A stretch of DNA of 64,000 bases from AP-15 sp963775875 (GCA_963775875.1 CAVZKP010000017.1:62001-126000), one strand, 5' to 3'; positions 17,570 through 28,360 are shown, counted from the stretch's first letter. Numbers and translations are program-made. Notes: generated by a model not told the origin, from the sequence alone.

Positions 17570-19694
17570 ATGTACCCGCCAATAGACCGCCGTTCAACGC
17601 CCAGGAATACCCTTTTGCGGCATTTCGCGAACCGTAATTGCGTATCGCAACTGCTGCGCGCAGTTACCGGCAAAGGGCCGAATGGTGCGCGGCGGTTACA
17701 GACCGCTTGGGCAGCGACGCGGTCGCCACTGGCTTTTGGAATTCGTTTATGGGTTTCGGTCTGTCTCTCGCTTTACATCGCGTTCTGGCTTGAGCTCGAC
17801 AATCCTTACTGGGCGGGAACGACCGCCGCTCTGGTTTGTCAGCCCCATCTTGGCGCCTCGTTGCGCAAGGGCTGGTATCGCATGATCGGCACGATCGTCG
17901 GCGGAATCGCCATCGTGGTGCTGACCGCTGGTTTCCCGCAGGACCGCTTCGGCTTTTCTCGCGGGCTTGGCCTTATGGGGCGCAGCCTGCGCCCTTGTTG
18001 GCACAATACTGCGCAATTTCTTGTCCCTTGCGGCGCAACTCGCCGGGGTTACGGCGGCAATTATCGCGGCCAACCAGCTCGGAGCGACCGGGGGCGTGAA
18101 CGGCGAGGCTTTCACGTTGGCGGTGATCCGCTGTACCGAGATCTGCATTGGCATCGTGAGCGCCGGCATCATCCTCGCGGGAACCGATTTCGGCAGCGCG
18201 GATCGCCGGCTGGCGACCCGGATCGCAGCCATCGCGACCGAGATCAAAGGTGGGTTCGCCGCCGCCTTGGCACTGGTTGGGCGTGAACTTTTGCACACGC
18301 AGCCGTTACGGCAAGAACTGACCCGACGTGTCATTGAACTCAATTCGCTGATTGAAGAGGCGATCGGGGAATCGTCCCAGTTACGCCAAAATTCGCCCGT
18401 GTTAAGGGCAGCGGTAGACGGTCTGCTCAAGGCGCTGGCCGGCTGGCGCATCGTTGCGGTTCACCTTGCCCAGCTACCGCATGACCACGCGCAACAACTG
18501 GCGGCGACCGTGTCGCAAGCCGCGCCGAACGAGCTGAGGCCTGGGTTCGAGAGCGCAGACCCGGCGGGCTGGCTCATCAACCCCGTCGGTCTTCGTCGCA
18601 GTTATGACCAAGGTGTCGCAGCGCTGAACGCCCTGCCGGCGGACACACCGTCGCTGCGGCTGCTTGCCGATCAGACGGCTGAAGTGCTGGCGGGTGTCGC
18701 GTGCGCGCTCAACGGGCTGGCGCTCCTCGCTGGGGATTTCGCTCGGCCGGTTCGACGCCGTCGGGGTGTTCGGCTGCATGTGCCGAACTGGCAGCCCCCT
18801 CTGGTCGACGCCGCGCGCGTCCTGGTTGCGGTTGGTGCTGTCGAGCTGTTCTGGATCGTCACCGCATGGCCGAATGGCGCCTTCGCCATTACCTTTGCGG
18901 CAATCGGGACAATTCTGCTCGCTCCGCGCGGCGACCAGGCATATCCGGCGACCATGAGTTTCACGGTCGGCACCTTTATTACCGCGGCTCTCGCGGCGAT
19001 CATCGGCTTCGCTGTGCTGCCGACAATGACGACCTTCCTCGGTTTTAGCCTGGCGATCGGCCTGGTCCTGGTGCCCGCCGGCGCAGGGGTGGCCCAGTCT
19101 TGGCAGACGCCAATGTTTACCGCCATAGCAGCGTTCTTTTGCTTTCTCCTCGCGCCGACAAACCAAATGAGCTACGACATCGTGCAATTCTATAACGCGT
19201 CAGTGGCGGCAGTCGCAGGATTAGGCAGCGCGGCGCTCTCGTTTCGCCTGCTGCCATTGTCGCCTCCGGCATCGCGGGCCGGTCGGCTGCTGCGTCTGAC
19301 ATTACGGGATCTGCGGCGCCTCGCGACGGGCAGGATTCCCCGGACATCGGAGGCCTGGGAGGGCCGCGTCTATAGCCGCCTCTCCGTCCTGCCGGACTCG
19401 GCGGCGCCGCTCCAGCGCTCGGAGCTGTTGGCAGCGCTGTCGGTCGGTTGCGAGATCATCCGCCTGCGGAATATCTGTCACCGCCTCGATCTTGGCTCGG
19501 GTCTTGATGAAGCGCTTCAAGCTTTGGCGGCAGGCAACAGCGCCGCGGCGGCGGTCAAACTTGCCGATCTTGATGTCGCGCTCACCGCTCGGCCGGGCAT
19601 GGCCATGTTGCGGGCGCGCGCCGGGCTGCTCGCGATCTCGGAGGCGCTCAGCGAACACGCCGCCTATTTCGACGCGGTAGCGCCCCGATCATGA
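17570..19694 (+). CDS. FUSC family (YccS/aromatic acid exporter-like) inner-membrane protein, frameshifted
   Basis: Two open segments join into one protein of about 700 residues. The first (17570 to about 17957) ends TAGFPQDRFGF; the second continues in another frame with LALWGAACALVGTIL to the stop at 19694. Membrane helices cluster at both halves (for example LWVSVCLSLYIAFWLELDNP and LVAVGAVELFWIVTAWPNGA), separated by a cytoplasmic region, which is the FUSC duplicated layout. Family members export aromatic acids or act in fusaric acid resistance. One indel near 17955 breaks the frame. The start is not certain. The cytochrome bd operon begins 200 bases downstream. Confidence 0.8.
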
Positions 19695-19893
19695 AAATTC
19701 GCACCTATCGCGAGGCCAGCCGCAATCGCCTGCGGCCGGCCCGAAAGTGTCAGTCTGGCCGAGATTTTGTCTGTCGCGCCAACGGCACCCGTCGCGCCAA
19801 GCGTATTGCCATATATGCCCAAAACTCCGACGATGGCGCTCGCCTGCGAGTGCATCTGGGGAATGTCGGCTGATACCGGGAGGGCAGGTTCTC

Positions 19894-21291
19894 GTGACGC
19901 TTGATCCGCTCCTTCTTTCGCGAATCCAGTTCGCTTGGGTCATCGGCTGGCACATCCTATTGCCGGCCTTCACCGTCGGCGCCGCATCCTACATCGCCCT
20001 GCTCGAAGGACTGCATCTGGCCACCGCACGCCCGGTGTATCTGCGCGTCTCGAATTTCTGGATTCGGATCTTCGCGGTCGCGTTCGGGATGGGGGTGGTG
20101 ACCGGGATCGTGATGCCGTTCCAGTTCGGCACCAACTGGAGCGGCCTGTCCGATACCGCAGGAAACATCATCGGCCCGCTTTTGGCCTATGAGGGGTTGA
20201 CGGCTTTCTTTCTCGAGGCAGCGTTCCTCGGGGTGTTGTTGTTCGGCCGCACCTTGGTGCCGCCCTGGGCGCATTTTATCGCCGCTGTAATGGTTGCGCT
20301 CGGCGCCCTCTTTTCCTCGTTCTGGATCCTCGCGGCCAACAGCTGGATGCAGACGCCGGTCGGCTACACCATCGTCAACGGCCGGTTCTATCCGGTAGAT
20401 TGGCTGCAGATCATCTTCAGCCCGTCCTTCCCCTACCGATTCGCCCATACGGTTGTTGCCTTCTATGTAACCACCGGGTTCGTCGTGCTCGGCCTCGGCG
20501 CCTATACGATCAGGCGCGGCCTGTTTCCGGCCGAGGGGCGGGTCATGATGACGACAGCCCTCTCGCTGCTGATCGTGCTCGTGCCGTTGCAGATGTTTAT
20601 CGGCGATCAGCAGGGCCTCAATACCCGCCAGTATCAGCCGGCCAAGCTCGCCGGGATCGAGGCATTGTGGAACACCGGTTCCGAATTGCCGCTGACCCTG
20701 TTCGCGCTACCCGATCAGAGCGCCGAGCGAAACAATTACGCGATCGAGGTGCCCTATCTCGGCAGTCTGATCCTGACCCATTCGCTCGATGGCACCGTGC
20801 GGGGCCTCAAGGAGTTTCCCGCCGACCAGCGGCCGCCGGTCGCGATCGTCTTTTTCGCCTTTCGCATCATGGTCGGGCTCGCAATCCTGATGCTGATCCA
20901 GGTGGCGGTCGGCTGGTGGTTGCGCCTTCGCGGCAGCCTGTTCGACCGCAGGTGGTACCTTCGCGCCTGCCAGCTGGCGATCCCGATCGGCTTTCTCGCG
21001 GTCCTCGCCGGCTGGACCACAACGGAAGTGGGCCGACAGCCTTGGACCGTCTATGGCCTGCTGCGAACGGCGAAGTCGGTCACGCCGTCGCTCGCCGGGC
21101 GCGATGTTCTCGCGTCGCTGCTCTGCTACGCCATTGCCTATCTCGTTGTCTACCCGACCGGCGTGATCTTCATGCTCGGCCTGGTGCGCAAAGGCCCCGG
21201 AGAAGCGGCGCCGGCGCCGGTCGAGGCGGGGCGTCCGCAGATGCCGGTGCGCAGACTACCCTCGCCGGCGCAATCCGAGGAAGTCCGATGA
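19894..21291 (+). CDS. cydA: Cytochrome bd (cyanide-insensitive type) ubiquinol oxidase subunit I
   Basis: The 465-residue membrane protein is cytochrome bd subunit I. GTG at 19894, behind a GGGAGGGCAGG stretch, gives the normal N-terminus VTLDPLLLSRIQFAWVIGWH; the His near the first helix is conserved. The segment NGRFYPVDWLQIIFSPSFPYRF and the later GWTTTEVGRQPW motif fit the family. The Q-loop is short, as in CioA-type enzymes. With subunit II it forms an inner-membrane oxidase that reduces oxygen without proton pumping. Its stop overlaps the cydB start by four bases (ATGA), indicating translational coupling. Confidence 0.95.
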   Translation: MTLDPLLLSRIQFAWVIGWHILLPAFTVGAASYIALLEGLHLATARPVYLRVSNFWIRIFAVAFGMGVVTGIVMPFQFGTNWSGLSDTAGNIIGPLLAYEGLTAFFLEAAFLGVLLFGRTLVPPWAHFIAAVMVALGALFSSFWILAANSWMQTPVGYTIVNGRFYPVDWLQIIFSPSFPYRFAHTVVAFYVTTGFVVLGLGAYTIRRGLFPAEGRVMMTTALSLLIVLVPLQMFIGDQQGLNTRQYQPAKLAGIEALWNTGSELPLTLFALPDQSAERNNYAIEVPYLGSLILTHSLDGTVRGLKEFPADQRPPVAIVFFAFRIMVGLAILMLIQVAVGWWLRLRGSLFDRRWYLRACQLAIPIGFLAVLAGWTTTEVGRQPWTVYGLLRTAKSVTPSLAGRDVLASLLCYAIAYLVVYPTGVIFMLGLVRKGPGEAAPAPVEAGRPQMPVRRLPSPAQSEEVR

Positions 21292-22300
21292 CCGAGCCCG
21301 CCCTCAGTTTCGTCGGTGTGTGGACCGCGCTCATTGCGCTGGGCGTGTTCCTCTACGTCCTGCTCGACGGCTTCGACCTCGGGGTCGGCATGCTGCACGG
21401 CTTTGCCCATGACGCGGCCGATCGGGAGGTGATCATGAACTCGATCGCGCCGATCTGGGACGGCAACGAGACCTGGCTGGTGTTTTGCGGCGTCGCCCTG
21501 CTCTCGGCGTTTCCACTGGCTTTTGCCATTATCATACCGGCCGTATACTTTCCGATCCTGGTAATGCTGATCGCGCTCGTCTTCCGCGGCGTCGCCTTCG
21601 AGTTTCGCTTCGAGGATCATGTCCGGCGCGCCTTTTGGGATCGCGCCTTTCAGGTCGGTTCGTTTGTCGCGGTTTTCGCCCAGGGCGTGGTGCTCGGCGC
21701 CTTTATCCAGGGGTTCCGGGTCGACGGGCGGGTGTTCAGCGGCACCTCCGTCGATTTTCTGACGCCGTTCTCGATATTGACGGGCCTGGCGCTGCTTTTC
21801 GGCTATGGGCTGCTCGGCGCCGGGTGGCTGATCATCAAGACCGAGGGCGCGCTGCAGGACTGGGCGCGACGCCAGGGCCGGATATGCCTGATCGGGGTCG
21901 TCATCGGCATCGCCGCCGTCAGCCTGTGGACGCCGCTGATGGAGCAGCAGATCGCCGAGCGCTGGTTCTCGCTGCCCCAAATCCTGTTTCTGTGGCCGGT
22001 GCCGATCGCCACTCTGGCGGTGTCGTCTGGGAATGGCGGGCGCTCTCCGGCACCGTGGACGCGGCGCCGTTCATCGCCGCGATCCTGCTGTTCCTGCTCG
22101 CCTATCTCGGCGTTGCGATCAGCCTGTGGCCGATGATCGTGCCCTACCAATTTACGCTGTGGCAGGCGGCCTCGCCGCCGAGCACCCAGGCCTTCCTCTT
22201 GGTCGGCGCGCTGTTCCTGATCCCGGTCATCCTGATGTACTCGGGCTGGTCCTATTGGGTGTTCCGCGGAAAGGCCAGCCGGGACATCGGCTACCACTGA
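21288..22300 (+). CDS. cydB: Cytochrome bd ubiquinol oxidase subunit II, frameshifted near its end
   Basis: ATG at 21288 overlaps the cydA stop. The first 245 residues (MTEPALSFVGVWTALIALGV...) are a standard CydB with LLDGFDLGVGML and IWDGNETWLVF. Near 22020 one base appears to be missing; the family sequence resumes in another frame as VVWEWRALSGTVDAAPFIAA and ends YSGWSYWVFRGKASRDIGYH at 22300. Total length would be about 337 residues, as expected. Since both halves are well conserved, a sequencing or assembly error is more likely than inactivation. Confidence 0.9.
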
Positions 22301-22400
22301 GCCGTCCTGCGGCGGCGCATCCCTTTTGATTGACCCGTATCCGGGAGGCGCTTCCGCCGGACTCGCACCAAAGCCAAATCCGGCTGTTGGAATCACAAAC

Positions 22401-22442
22401 CATCCTCGCCCCCTTCCTTACACACAAGGGAGAGGGTAGGGT
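22401..22442. repeat. Short imperfect inverted repeat between cydB and tkt
   Basis: CTCGCCCCCTTCCTTACACACAAGGGAGAGGG-like sequence contains AAGGAAGG- and CTTCC-type arms around an A/C-rich centre. Similar CCCTC...GAGGG elements occur as dispersed repeats in alphaproteobacteria; a related, cleaner one lies at 39798-39855. It could act as a weak transcription end signal for cydAB, but there is no T run. Confidence 0.35.
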
Positions 22443-22506
22443 GGCGCCTACTGCTGTCGTTGCAAATATTCATTCGCTTTAAGGTTGGGCGCAGTCCGGA
22501 GGAGCC

Positions 22507-24588
22507 ATGACTACGACGTTTCAGCCAATCGACGAGCTTTGCATCAACACCATCCGGACGCTGTCGATCGATGCAGTCCAGAAAGCGAACTCGGGACATC
22601 CGGGGATGCCGTTGGGCGCGGCGCCGATGGCCTACGTCTTGTGGACGCGCCATCTGCGGCACAATCCGACCAACCCCAAATGGCCCGATCGCGATCGTTT
22701 CGTGCTGTCCGCCGGGCATGCCAGCATGCTGCTCTACAGCCTGCTGTTCCTCACCGGATATGACCTTACGATGGAGGATATCCAGCAATTTCGCCAATGG
22801 GGCAGCCGTACCCCGGGGCATCCCGAGCATGGCGTGGTGCCGGGTGCGGAAGTTACCACGGGTCCGTTGGGTCAAGGTGTTGGCAACGCGGTGGGTTTCG
22901 CAATCGCGGAGCGTTGGCTGGCCGCCACCTTCAATCGGCCGGGCCATGAGGTGGTAAATCACCACACCTATGTGATGGCGAGCGACGGCGACATGATGGA
23001 AGGCATCGCGGCGGAGGCCGCCTCGATCGCGGGCCAGTTTGGCCTCGGACGATTGATCGTGCTCTACGACGCCAACCAGATAACGCTCTCGGCCAGCGCC
23101 GATGTAACGTTCACCGAAGATGTCGGCGCGCGCTTCCAGGCCTATGGCTGGCATGTGGAGCATATCGACGGGCAGGATATCGCCGCGGTCGATGCCGCCC
23201 TGACCAGGGCAAAGGCGATCGAAGACCGGCCGTCGCTGATCGTGGCGCGCACCCATATCGGCTTTGGCAGCCCGCATAAGCATGACACTTTTCAGGCGCA
23301 TGGCGAGCCCTTGGGGGTCGAGGAGGTGCGGTTAACCAAACGTGCGCTGGGATGGCCCGAAGACAAGGCTTTCTATATCCCCGACGAAGCCTTGGCCCAG
23401 TTTCGCAAGGCGGTCGAGCAGGGGCGCGAGTCGGAGACCCAATGGAATCGACGAATGGACGCGTTGAGCGCGGTCGATCCAAAGGCAGCCGGGACGTTCC
23501 GGCAGGTGCTCGCCGGTCAACTGCCGGAAGGATGGGAAGCGGGGCTTCCCCGCTTCACGCCGGCGGACGGCGCGATGGCGACCCGCGACGCCGGACAGAA
23601 AGCGATCAACGCGCTGGCCGATGTCCTGCCTAACCTGATTGGCGGCTCGGGCGACCTCGATCCGTCCACGCGCACGGCGCTCAAGGGACATGGCGACTTC
23701 GAGAGTCCCCTGTTTAAAACTCCCGAGGGTGCGCCGCCGACCCAGGGACTGGTAGGCGGTCCGAAGGGATATGCCGGGCGGAATATTCATTTCGGTATTC
23801 GCGAGCACGCGATGGCCGGGATTGCCACCGGCATGGCCCTGCATGGCGGCGTCCTGCCCTTTGCCGCCACCTTCTTTACGTTTTCCGACTATATGCGGCC
23901 AAGCATCCGACTGGCGGCGTTGAGCAAGGCCCATGTCATCTATGTATGGACCCACGACAGCATCGGATTGGGCGAGGACGGACCGACGCATCAGTCGGTC
24001 GAACAACTGGCAAGCCTGCGCGCCCTTCCTGATCTGACGCTGCTGCGCCCGGCGGACGCCAACGAGACCGTGGAGGCGTGGAAGATCGCGGTTACGCACA
24101 CCTCGGGGCCGGTGGGACTGGTGCTTACCCGCCAGAGATTGCCTACTCTGGACCGCTCAACCCTGGCGCCGGCTTCGGGGGTGGCGAAAGGAGCCTATGT
24201 CCTCAGCGACTGCGCTACGGGTTCGCCGACCGTCATCCTGATCGCTACCGGTTCGGAAGTGTCGGTTGCGCTCGAAGCGCACAACCAACTGACGGGCGAA
24301 GGAATTGCAAGCCGGGTCGTCTCGATGCCGTCGTGGGAATTGTTTCAGTCGCAACCGCAATCCTACCGGGACAGTGTGCTTCCTCCCGGGGTCAGGGCGC
24401 GAGTCAGCATCGAGGCAGGCTCCACGCTCGGATGGGAGCGCTATGTGGGCCTCGACGGCGCCATCATCGGGCTCAATCGCTTTGGTGCGTCGGCGCCCGG
24501 CGAGATCGTGATGCGTGAGCTGGGCTTCACCCCGGAACACGTGGTCAAAGCTGCCAAATCCCTGATCCCGGGCCACAAACCCGGATAG
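22507..24588 (+). CDS. tkt: Transketolase
   Basis: This complete 693-residue transketolase transfers two-carbon units between sugar phosphates in the pentose phosphate and Calvin-type cycles, using thiamine diphosphate and Mg. Visible motifs are ANSGHPGMPLGAAPMA at the N-terminus, the thiamine-binding ASDGDMMEGIAAEAASIAG, the DVTFTEDVGARF region, and the pyrimidine-domain GIREHAMAGIATGMALHGG. ATG at 22507 follows GGAGGAG. It stands alone between cydAB and the MOSC-reductase gene. Confidence 0.97.
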   Translation: MTTTFQPIDELCINTIRTLSIDAVQKANSGHPGMPLGAAPMAYVLWTRHLRHNPTNPKWPDRDRFVLSAGHASMLLYSLLFLTGYDLTMEDIQQFRQWGSRTPGHPEHGVVPGAEVTTGPLGQGVGNAVGFAIAERWLAATFNRPGHEVVNHHTYVMASDGDMMEGIAAEAASIAGQFGLGRLIVLYDANQITLSASADVTFTEDVGARFQAYGWHVEHIDGQDIAAVDAALTRAKAIEDRPSLIVARTHIGFGSPHKHDTFQAHGEPLGVEEVRLTKRALGWPEDKAFYIPDEALAQFRKAVEQGRESETQWNRRMDALSAVDPKAAGTFRQVLAGQLPEGWEAGLPRFTPADGAMATRDAGQKAINALADVLPNLIGGSGDLDPSTRTALKGHGDFESPLFKTPEGAPPTQGLVGGPKGYAGRNIHFGIREHAMAGIATGMALHGGVLPFAATFFTFSDYMRPSIRLAALSKAHVIYVWTHDSIGLGEDGPTHQSVEQLASLRALPDLTLLRPADANETVEAWKIAVTHTSGPVGLVLTRQRLPTLDRSTLAPASGVAKGAYVLSDCATGSPTVILIATGSEVSVALEAHNQLTGEGIASRVVSMPSWELFQSQPQSYRDSVLPPGVRARVSIEAGSTLGWERYVGLDGAIIGLNRFGASAPGEIVMRELGFTPEHVVKAAKSLIPGHKPG

Positions 24589-24810
24589 CACCGGCGGACG
24601 GGAATTAGTCTCCAGCGATCCTTCCTTGCGCTGCGGGCATCGTTGGAGAACCCCGGCCGGCCCGAAGGTCACCGACAACCGGGACCGCAACCGCGCCTGC
24701 GCTGATCCCGATATTCGCGCAATCGCCGTCATCGGCCGGGCGACGAAGGCGTAGATTTCGGCTACAACGCCTTGGCGGCGGCGCTGCCGCGGTCAGCCCA
24801 AGAGGGAAAG

Positions 24811-26574
24811 ATGGCGCGCTTGCTTTCGGTCAATGTCGGGCTTCCGCGCGACATCCCGTGGCAGGGCAAAACCGTCCATACCGGGATCTGGAAAACGCCG
24901 GTGCAAGGCCGGCGGATGGTGCGGCGGCTCAACATCGACGGAGACGGTCAGGGCGATCTGCAAGGGCATGGCGGCGAGCATCGCGCGGTCTTTGTTTATC
25001 AGATCGACTCGTACACCTATTGGCAGGCTCAGCTTGGCCGCAACGACTTCACCTATGGCCAGTTCGGCGAGAATTTCACGGTCGACGGCTTGTCCGACCG
25101 GGAAGTGTGCATCGGCGACCATTACCGGATCGGAACTGCGCTGTTCGAAGTGACGCAACCGCGCGTCACCTGCTACCGGGTCGGCATCCGGATGAACGAG
25201 CCGCAAATGGCGGCACTGCTCGTGTCGCATCACAGACCGGGCTTTTATTTTCGCGTCCTTGAGGAGGGCGAGATCGAAGCCGGCGACGAGATCGTCCAGG
25301 TCTTGGCCGGCCCTGAGCGCCTGACGGTCGCCGAGACCGATGGGCTGCTGTATTTGCCCGGCCACGACAGGGCCGGGCTGGAACGGGCGCTGCGCATCCC
25401 GGCGTTGAGCGCCGGCTGGCGCTCCTCGTTCGAGGCATTGCTCGAACGCGAACGCACAGGCGGTGCGGCGGCCGGCAATCCCGGGCTGGCGCCCGCGGCC
25501 GGGCCGGCGCCGGCATGGGCCGGGTTCCGGCCGCTGCGGGTCACCGACAAGCGGCGCGAGAGCAGCAACGTGACCTCGCTGGTGCTCGAACCGAGCGATG
25601 GCCGGCCGCTCGTCGCGGCAATGCCCGGGCAGTTCATCGTGCTGCGACTAAAGCCCGATTCCGAGGCGCCAGCTTTGCTGCGCAGCTACTCGCTATCCGG
25701 CGAACCCAGCGAGGAACGCTGGCGGATCAGCATCAAGCGGGAGCCGAACGGCGCGGCCGGGGCCTATGTCGAGGCCCGGCTCCGGGTCGGCGATACCATC
25801 GACACCAGCGCGCCGCGCGGCAGCTTTGCGCTGAGGCCGGGCACCGGCCCGGTGATCCTGTTGAGCGCCGGCATCGGCGCCACTCCGGTGCTCGCCATGC
25901 TGCAGGCATTGGCCGCCGGCGGCTCGCGGCGAGAGGTCTGGTGGGTTCACGGCGCGCGCAACCGCGGCGAGCATGCGTTTGCCGCGGAAGTGCAGGCGCT
26001 CCTAAAATTATTGCCCGCAGGCCACAGCCACGTCCGTTACAGCGCACCCGGCCCCACCGACCGGCCGGCGGTCGATTTCGATGCCGCCGGGCGCTTGAGT
26101 GTCAGCGTCCTGCAGGAGTTGGGTGCGCCTCGCGAGGCGGATTTTTATCTGTGCGGACCGGTCGCGTTTATGAGCAACCTTACCGCCGATCTGGCGAGCT
26201 GGGGCGTCTCAGCCGAGCGGCTGCACAGCGAGAATTTCGGCTCTGGTCCGGCGCTGACCCCGGGTGTCGCCGCCGCTGTGACGCGGCCGCCGCATCTGCC
26301 CGATCGGCCTGCCGGCGCCGGGCCGATGGTGTCCTTCGCGAGAAGCAATTTGGCCCTGCGCTGGGATTCGGCGTTTCAGAGCCTCCTTGAACTGGCCGAG
26401 GCCTGCGATGTGCCGGTGCGGTGGTCGTGCCGCACCGGCGTCTGCCACAAATGCGAGACCGGGCTTGTCGCCGGCGCCGTCGATTACCTCCCCGACCCGG
26501 TCGAGCCGCCGGGCGACGGCAATCTGCTGATTTGCTGCAGCCGGCCGCGCGCCGACATTGTACTCGATCTGTAA
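24811..26574 (+). CDS. MOSC domain fused to ferredoxin reductase-type FAD/NAD(P) and 2Fe-2S domains
   Basis: The 587-residue protein combines three modules. Residues 1-225 are a MOSC domain with GDLQGHGGEHRAV and the Cys-containing VTCYRVGIRM, followed by a small helical 3-alpha region. Residues 240-480 form an FAD- and NAD(P)-binding oxidoreductase with LRSYSLSG and LLSAGIGATPVLAM. The C-terminal 90 residues are a plant-type 2Fe-2S domain with CRTGVCHKCETG and a final ICCSRP cysteine. Similar fusions (YiiM/YcbX-like) handle N-hydroxylated compounds with molybdenum cofactor or serve as electron-transfer partners, and that is the likely theme here. ATG at 24811 follows AGAGGGAAAG. Confidence 0.9.
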   Translation: MARLLSVNVGLPRDIPWQGKTVHTGIWKTPVQGRRMVRRLNIDGDGQGDLQGHGGEHRAVFVYQIDSYTYWQAQLGRNDFTYGQFGENFTVDGLSDREVCIGDHYRIGTALFEVTQPRVTCYRVGIRMNEPQMAALLVSHHRPGFYFRVLEEGEIEAGDEIVQVLAGPERLTVAETDGLLYLPGHDRAGLERALRIPALSAGWRSSFEALLERERTGGAAAGNPGLAPAAGPAPAWAGFRPLRVTDKRRESSNVTSLVLEPSDGRPLVAAMPGQFIVLRLKPDSEAPALLRSYSLSGEPSEERWRISIKREPNGAAGAYVEARLRVGDTIDTSAPRGSFALRPGTGPVILLSAGIGATPVLAMLQALAAGGSRREVWWVHGARNRGEHAFAAEVQALLKLLPAGHSHVRYSAPGPTDRPAVDFDAAGRLSVSVLQELGAPREADFYLCGPVAFMSNLTADLASWGVSAERLHSENFGSGPALTPGVAAAVTRPPHLPDRPAGAGPMVSFARSNLALRWDSAFQSLLELAEACDVPVRWSCRTGVCHKCETGLVAGAVDYLPDPVEPPGDGNLLICCSRPRADIVLDL

Positions 26575-26750
26575 AGCCGGCGCCGAGGCTCACCGGCCGG
26601 GGTCGGAGGCGCCGGTAGCGCTCAGGTCTGGGCGGCCGCGAGCGGCAGCCTGGCGCGATTGCCCGGCCCGCCGGCTGGCGCCGTCTCGCCGGCGCTTGTC
26701 TTCGCTGCGCGGCGCGGCCATGTTGTCAGGTAAACCGGAAGAGGAAAGCG

Positions 26751-27662
26751 ATGCCGAGCGAACCCATGATCGGCGGCGCGGCTGCCACCCCCGCCAAGGA
26801 TGTCACCACCGCGACGTTCATGGCCGAAGTCGTCGACGGCTCATTCGAAACCCCGGTCATCGTCGATTTCTGGGCGCCGTGGTGCGGCCCGTGCCGGCAG
26901 CTCGGCCCGATCCTCGAAAAGACCGTCCGCGCCGCCAATGGTGCGGTGCGCATGGTCAAGCTCAATATCGACGAAAACCCGGAGATCGCGCAGCAGATGC
27001 GCATCCAGTCGATCCCGGCGGTCTACGCCTTCAAGGATGGCCGGCCGGTCGACGGGTTTGTCGGCGCATTGCCGGAGAGCCAGGTCAAGCAGTTCGTCCA
27101 GCGGGTCAGCGCCGGCAAGGCCGGTGGTCCCTCGCCGGTCGAGGAGGCGATGGCGATGGCCAAGGAGGCCTTGCAGGCCGGCGACCATGCCAGCGCCGGC
27201 GCGGTCTATTCGCAGATCCTGCAGCGCGAGCCCGACAATGTCGAGGCGCAGGCCGGCCTGGTCCGGGCGATGATCGCCAAGGGCGATCTGCCCAAGGCGC
27301 GCCAGGTGCTCGACGGCGTTGCCGGGGAGAACGCCGGCCACGCCGAGATCGCCGCCGTGCGCACCGCGCTCGACCTCGCCGAGCAGGGCGCCCGGGCGAT
27401 GGCCTCCGCCGGAAAGCTGCGCGCGCGGCTGGCGCAGGACCCGGACGATCACGAGGCGCGCCTCGAACTGGCGACGGCGCTGTTCGGCAGCGGCGAGCGG
27501 GAAGCCGCGATCGACGAGCTGCTGACCCTGTTCCGGCGCGATCGGCAATGGAACGACCAGGCGGCGCGCAAGCAGCTCGTCAAATTCTTCGAAGCCATGG
27601 GCGGCACCGATCCGCTGACCTTGAGCGGGCGGCGGCGGCTGTCCTCGCTGATGTTCTCGTAA
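26751..27662 (+). CDS. Thioredoxin-like co-chaperone (YbbN/CnoX type)
   Basis: Residues 20-125 of this 303-residue protein form a thioredoxin fold with the intact active site WCGPC (Cys45, Cys48). The remaining part is a helical TPR-like region, including EAMAMAKEALQAGD and LELATALFGSGEREAAIDEL. This is the YbbN/CnoX arrangement, which links redox repair with chaperone delivery of unfolded proteins. ATG at 26751 follows AGGAAAG. A Lon-like protein and a Trm112 protein follow within 30 bases of each other, an arrangement common in alphaproteobacteria. Confidence 0.92.
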   Translation: MPSEPMIGGAAATPAKDVTTATFMAEVVDGSFETPVIVDFWAPWCGPCRQLGPILEKTVRAANGAVRMVKLNIDENPEIAQQMRIQSIPAVYAFKDGRPVDGFVGALPESQVKQFVQRVSAGKAGGPSPVEEAMAMAKEALQAGDHASAGAVYSQILQREPDNVEAQAGLVRAMIAKGDLPKARQVLDGVAGENAGHAEIAAVRTALDLAEQGARAMASAGKLRARLAQDPDDHEARLELATALFGSGEREAAIDELLTLFRRDRQWNDQAARKQLVKFFEAMGGTDPLTLSGRRRLSSLMFS

Positions 27663-27674
27663 GGGAGGGAGCGG

Positions 27675-28331
27675 ATGAGCGAGCGTTCCGGCGCGGTCGC
27701 GCTGTGCGAGACCCTACCGATCTTTCCGCTGCCCGGCGTTCTGCTGCTGCCGCGCGGGCAGCTGCCGCTCAACATCTTCGAGCCTCGATATCTGGCGATG
27801 ACCCGCGACGCGCTGGCTGGCGACCGCCTGATCGGCATGGTCCAGCCGAGCGATCGGCATCAGCCCTTGTCGGGCAGCCCGCCGGTCTATCCGACCGGAT
27901 GCGCCGGCCGCATCACTTCGTTTTCCGAGACCGAGGACGGGCGCTTTCTGATCACCCTGACCGGTCTGTGCCGGTTTCGCATCGGCGAGGAGCTGCCGCC
28001 GGCGAGCGGTTACCGGCGGGTGGTGCCGCAATGGGACGAATTTGCCGGCGACCTGCGCAGCGAGCGCGAGCCGGGTTTTGACCGCGATCGTCTGATCCGC
28101 GGGCTCCGATCCTATTTCGACCGGCACCAGATCAAGGCCGAATGGAACGCGATCAGCTCGGTGCCGGGCGAGCGCCTGATTACCTCGATCGCGATGGTTT
28201 GTCCGTTCGAGCCCAGCGAAAAGCAGGCATTGCTCGAGGCCCCCGACCTCGAGGCGCGCGCCCGGCTGCTGACCGCGATCGTCGAGATGGCGGTGCTCGA
28301 CCAGTCGGGCGGCGGCGAAGCGCGGCACTGA
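27675..28331 (+). CDS. LON peptidase substrate-binding domain protein
   Basis: The 218-residue protein consists of the N-terminal LON substrate-binding (PUA-like) domain alone: LPIFPLPGVLLLPRGQLPLN, IFEPRYLAMT and GCAGRITSF are family features. The AAA and protease domains of Lon are absent. It may recognise or deliver protein substrates, but its biochemical role is not known. It starts 12 bases after the thioredoxin-like gene with AGGGAGGG before the ATG and is probably cotranscribed. Confidence 0.92.
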   Translation: MSERSGAVALCETLPIFPLPGVLLLPRGQLPLNIFEPRYLAMTRDALAGDRLIGMVQPSDRHQPLSGSPPVYPTGCAGRITSFSETEDGRFLITLTGLCRFRIGEELPPASGYRRVVPQWDEFAGDLRSEREPGFDRDRLIRGLRSYFDRHQIKAEWNAISSVPGERLITSIAMVCPFEPSEKQALLEAPDLEARARLLTAIVEMAVLDQSGGGEARH

Positions 28332-28360
28332 TATGGTCGCGGCGGTGGCGCGGAGGTAGC

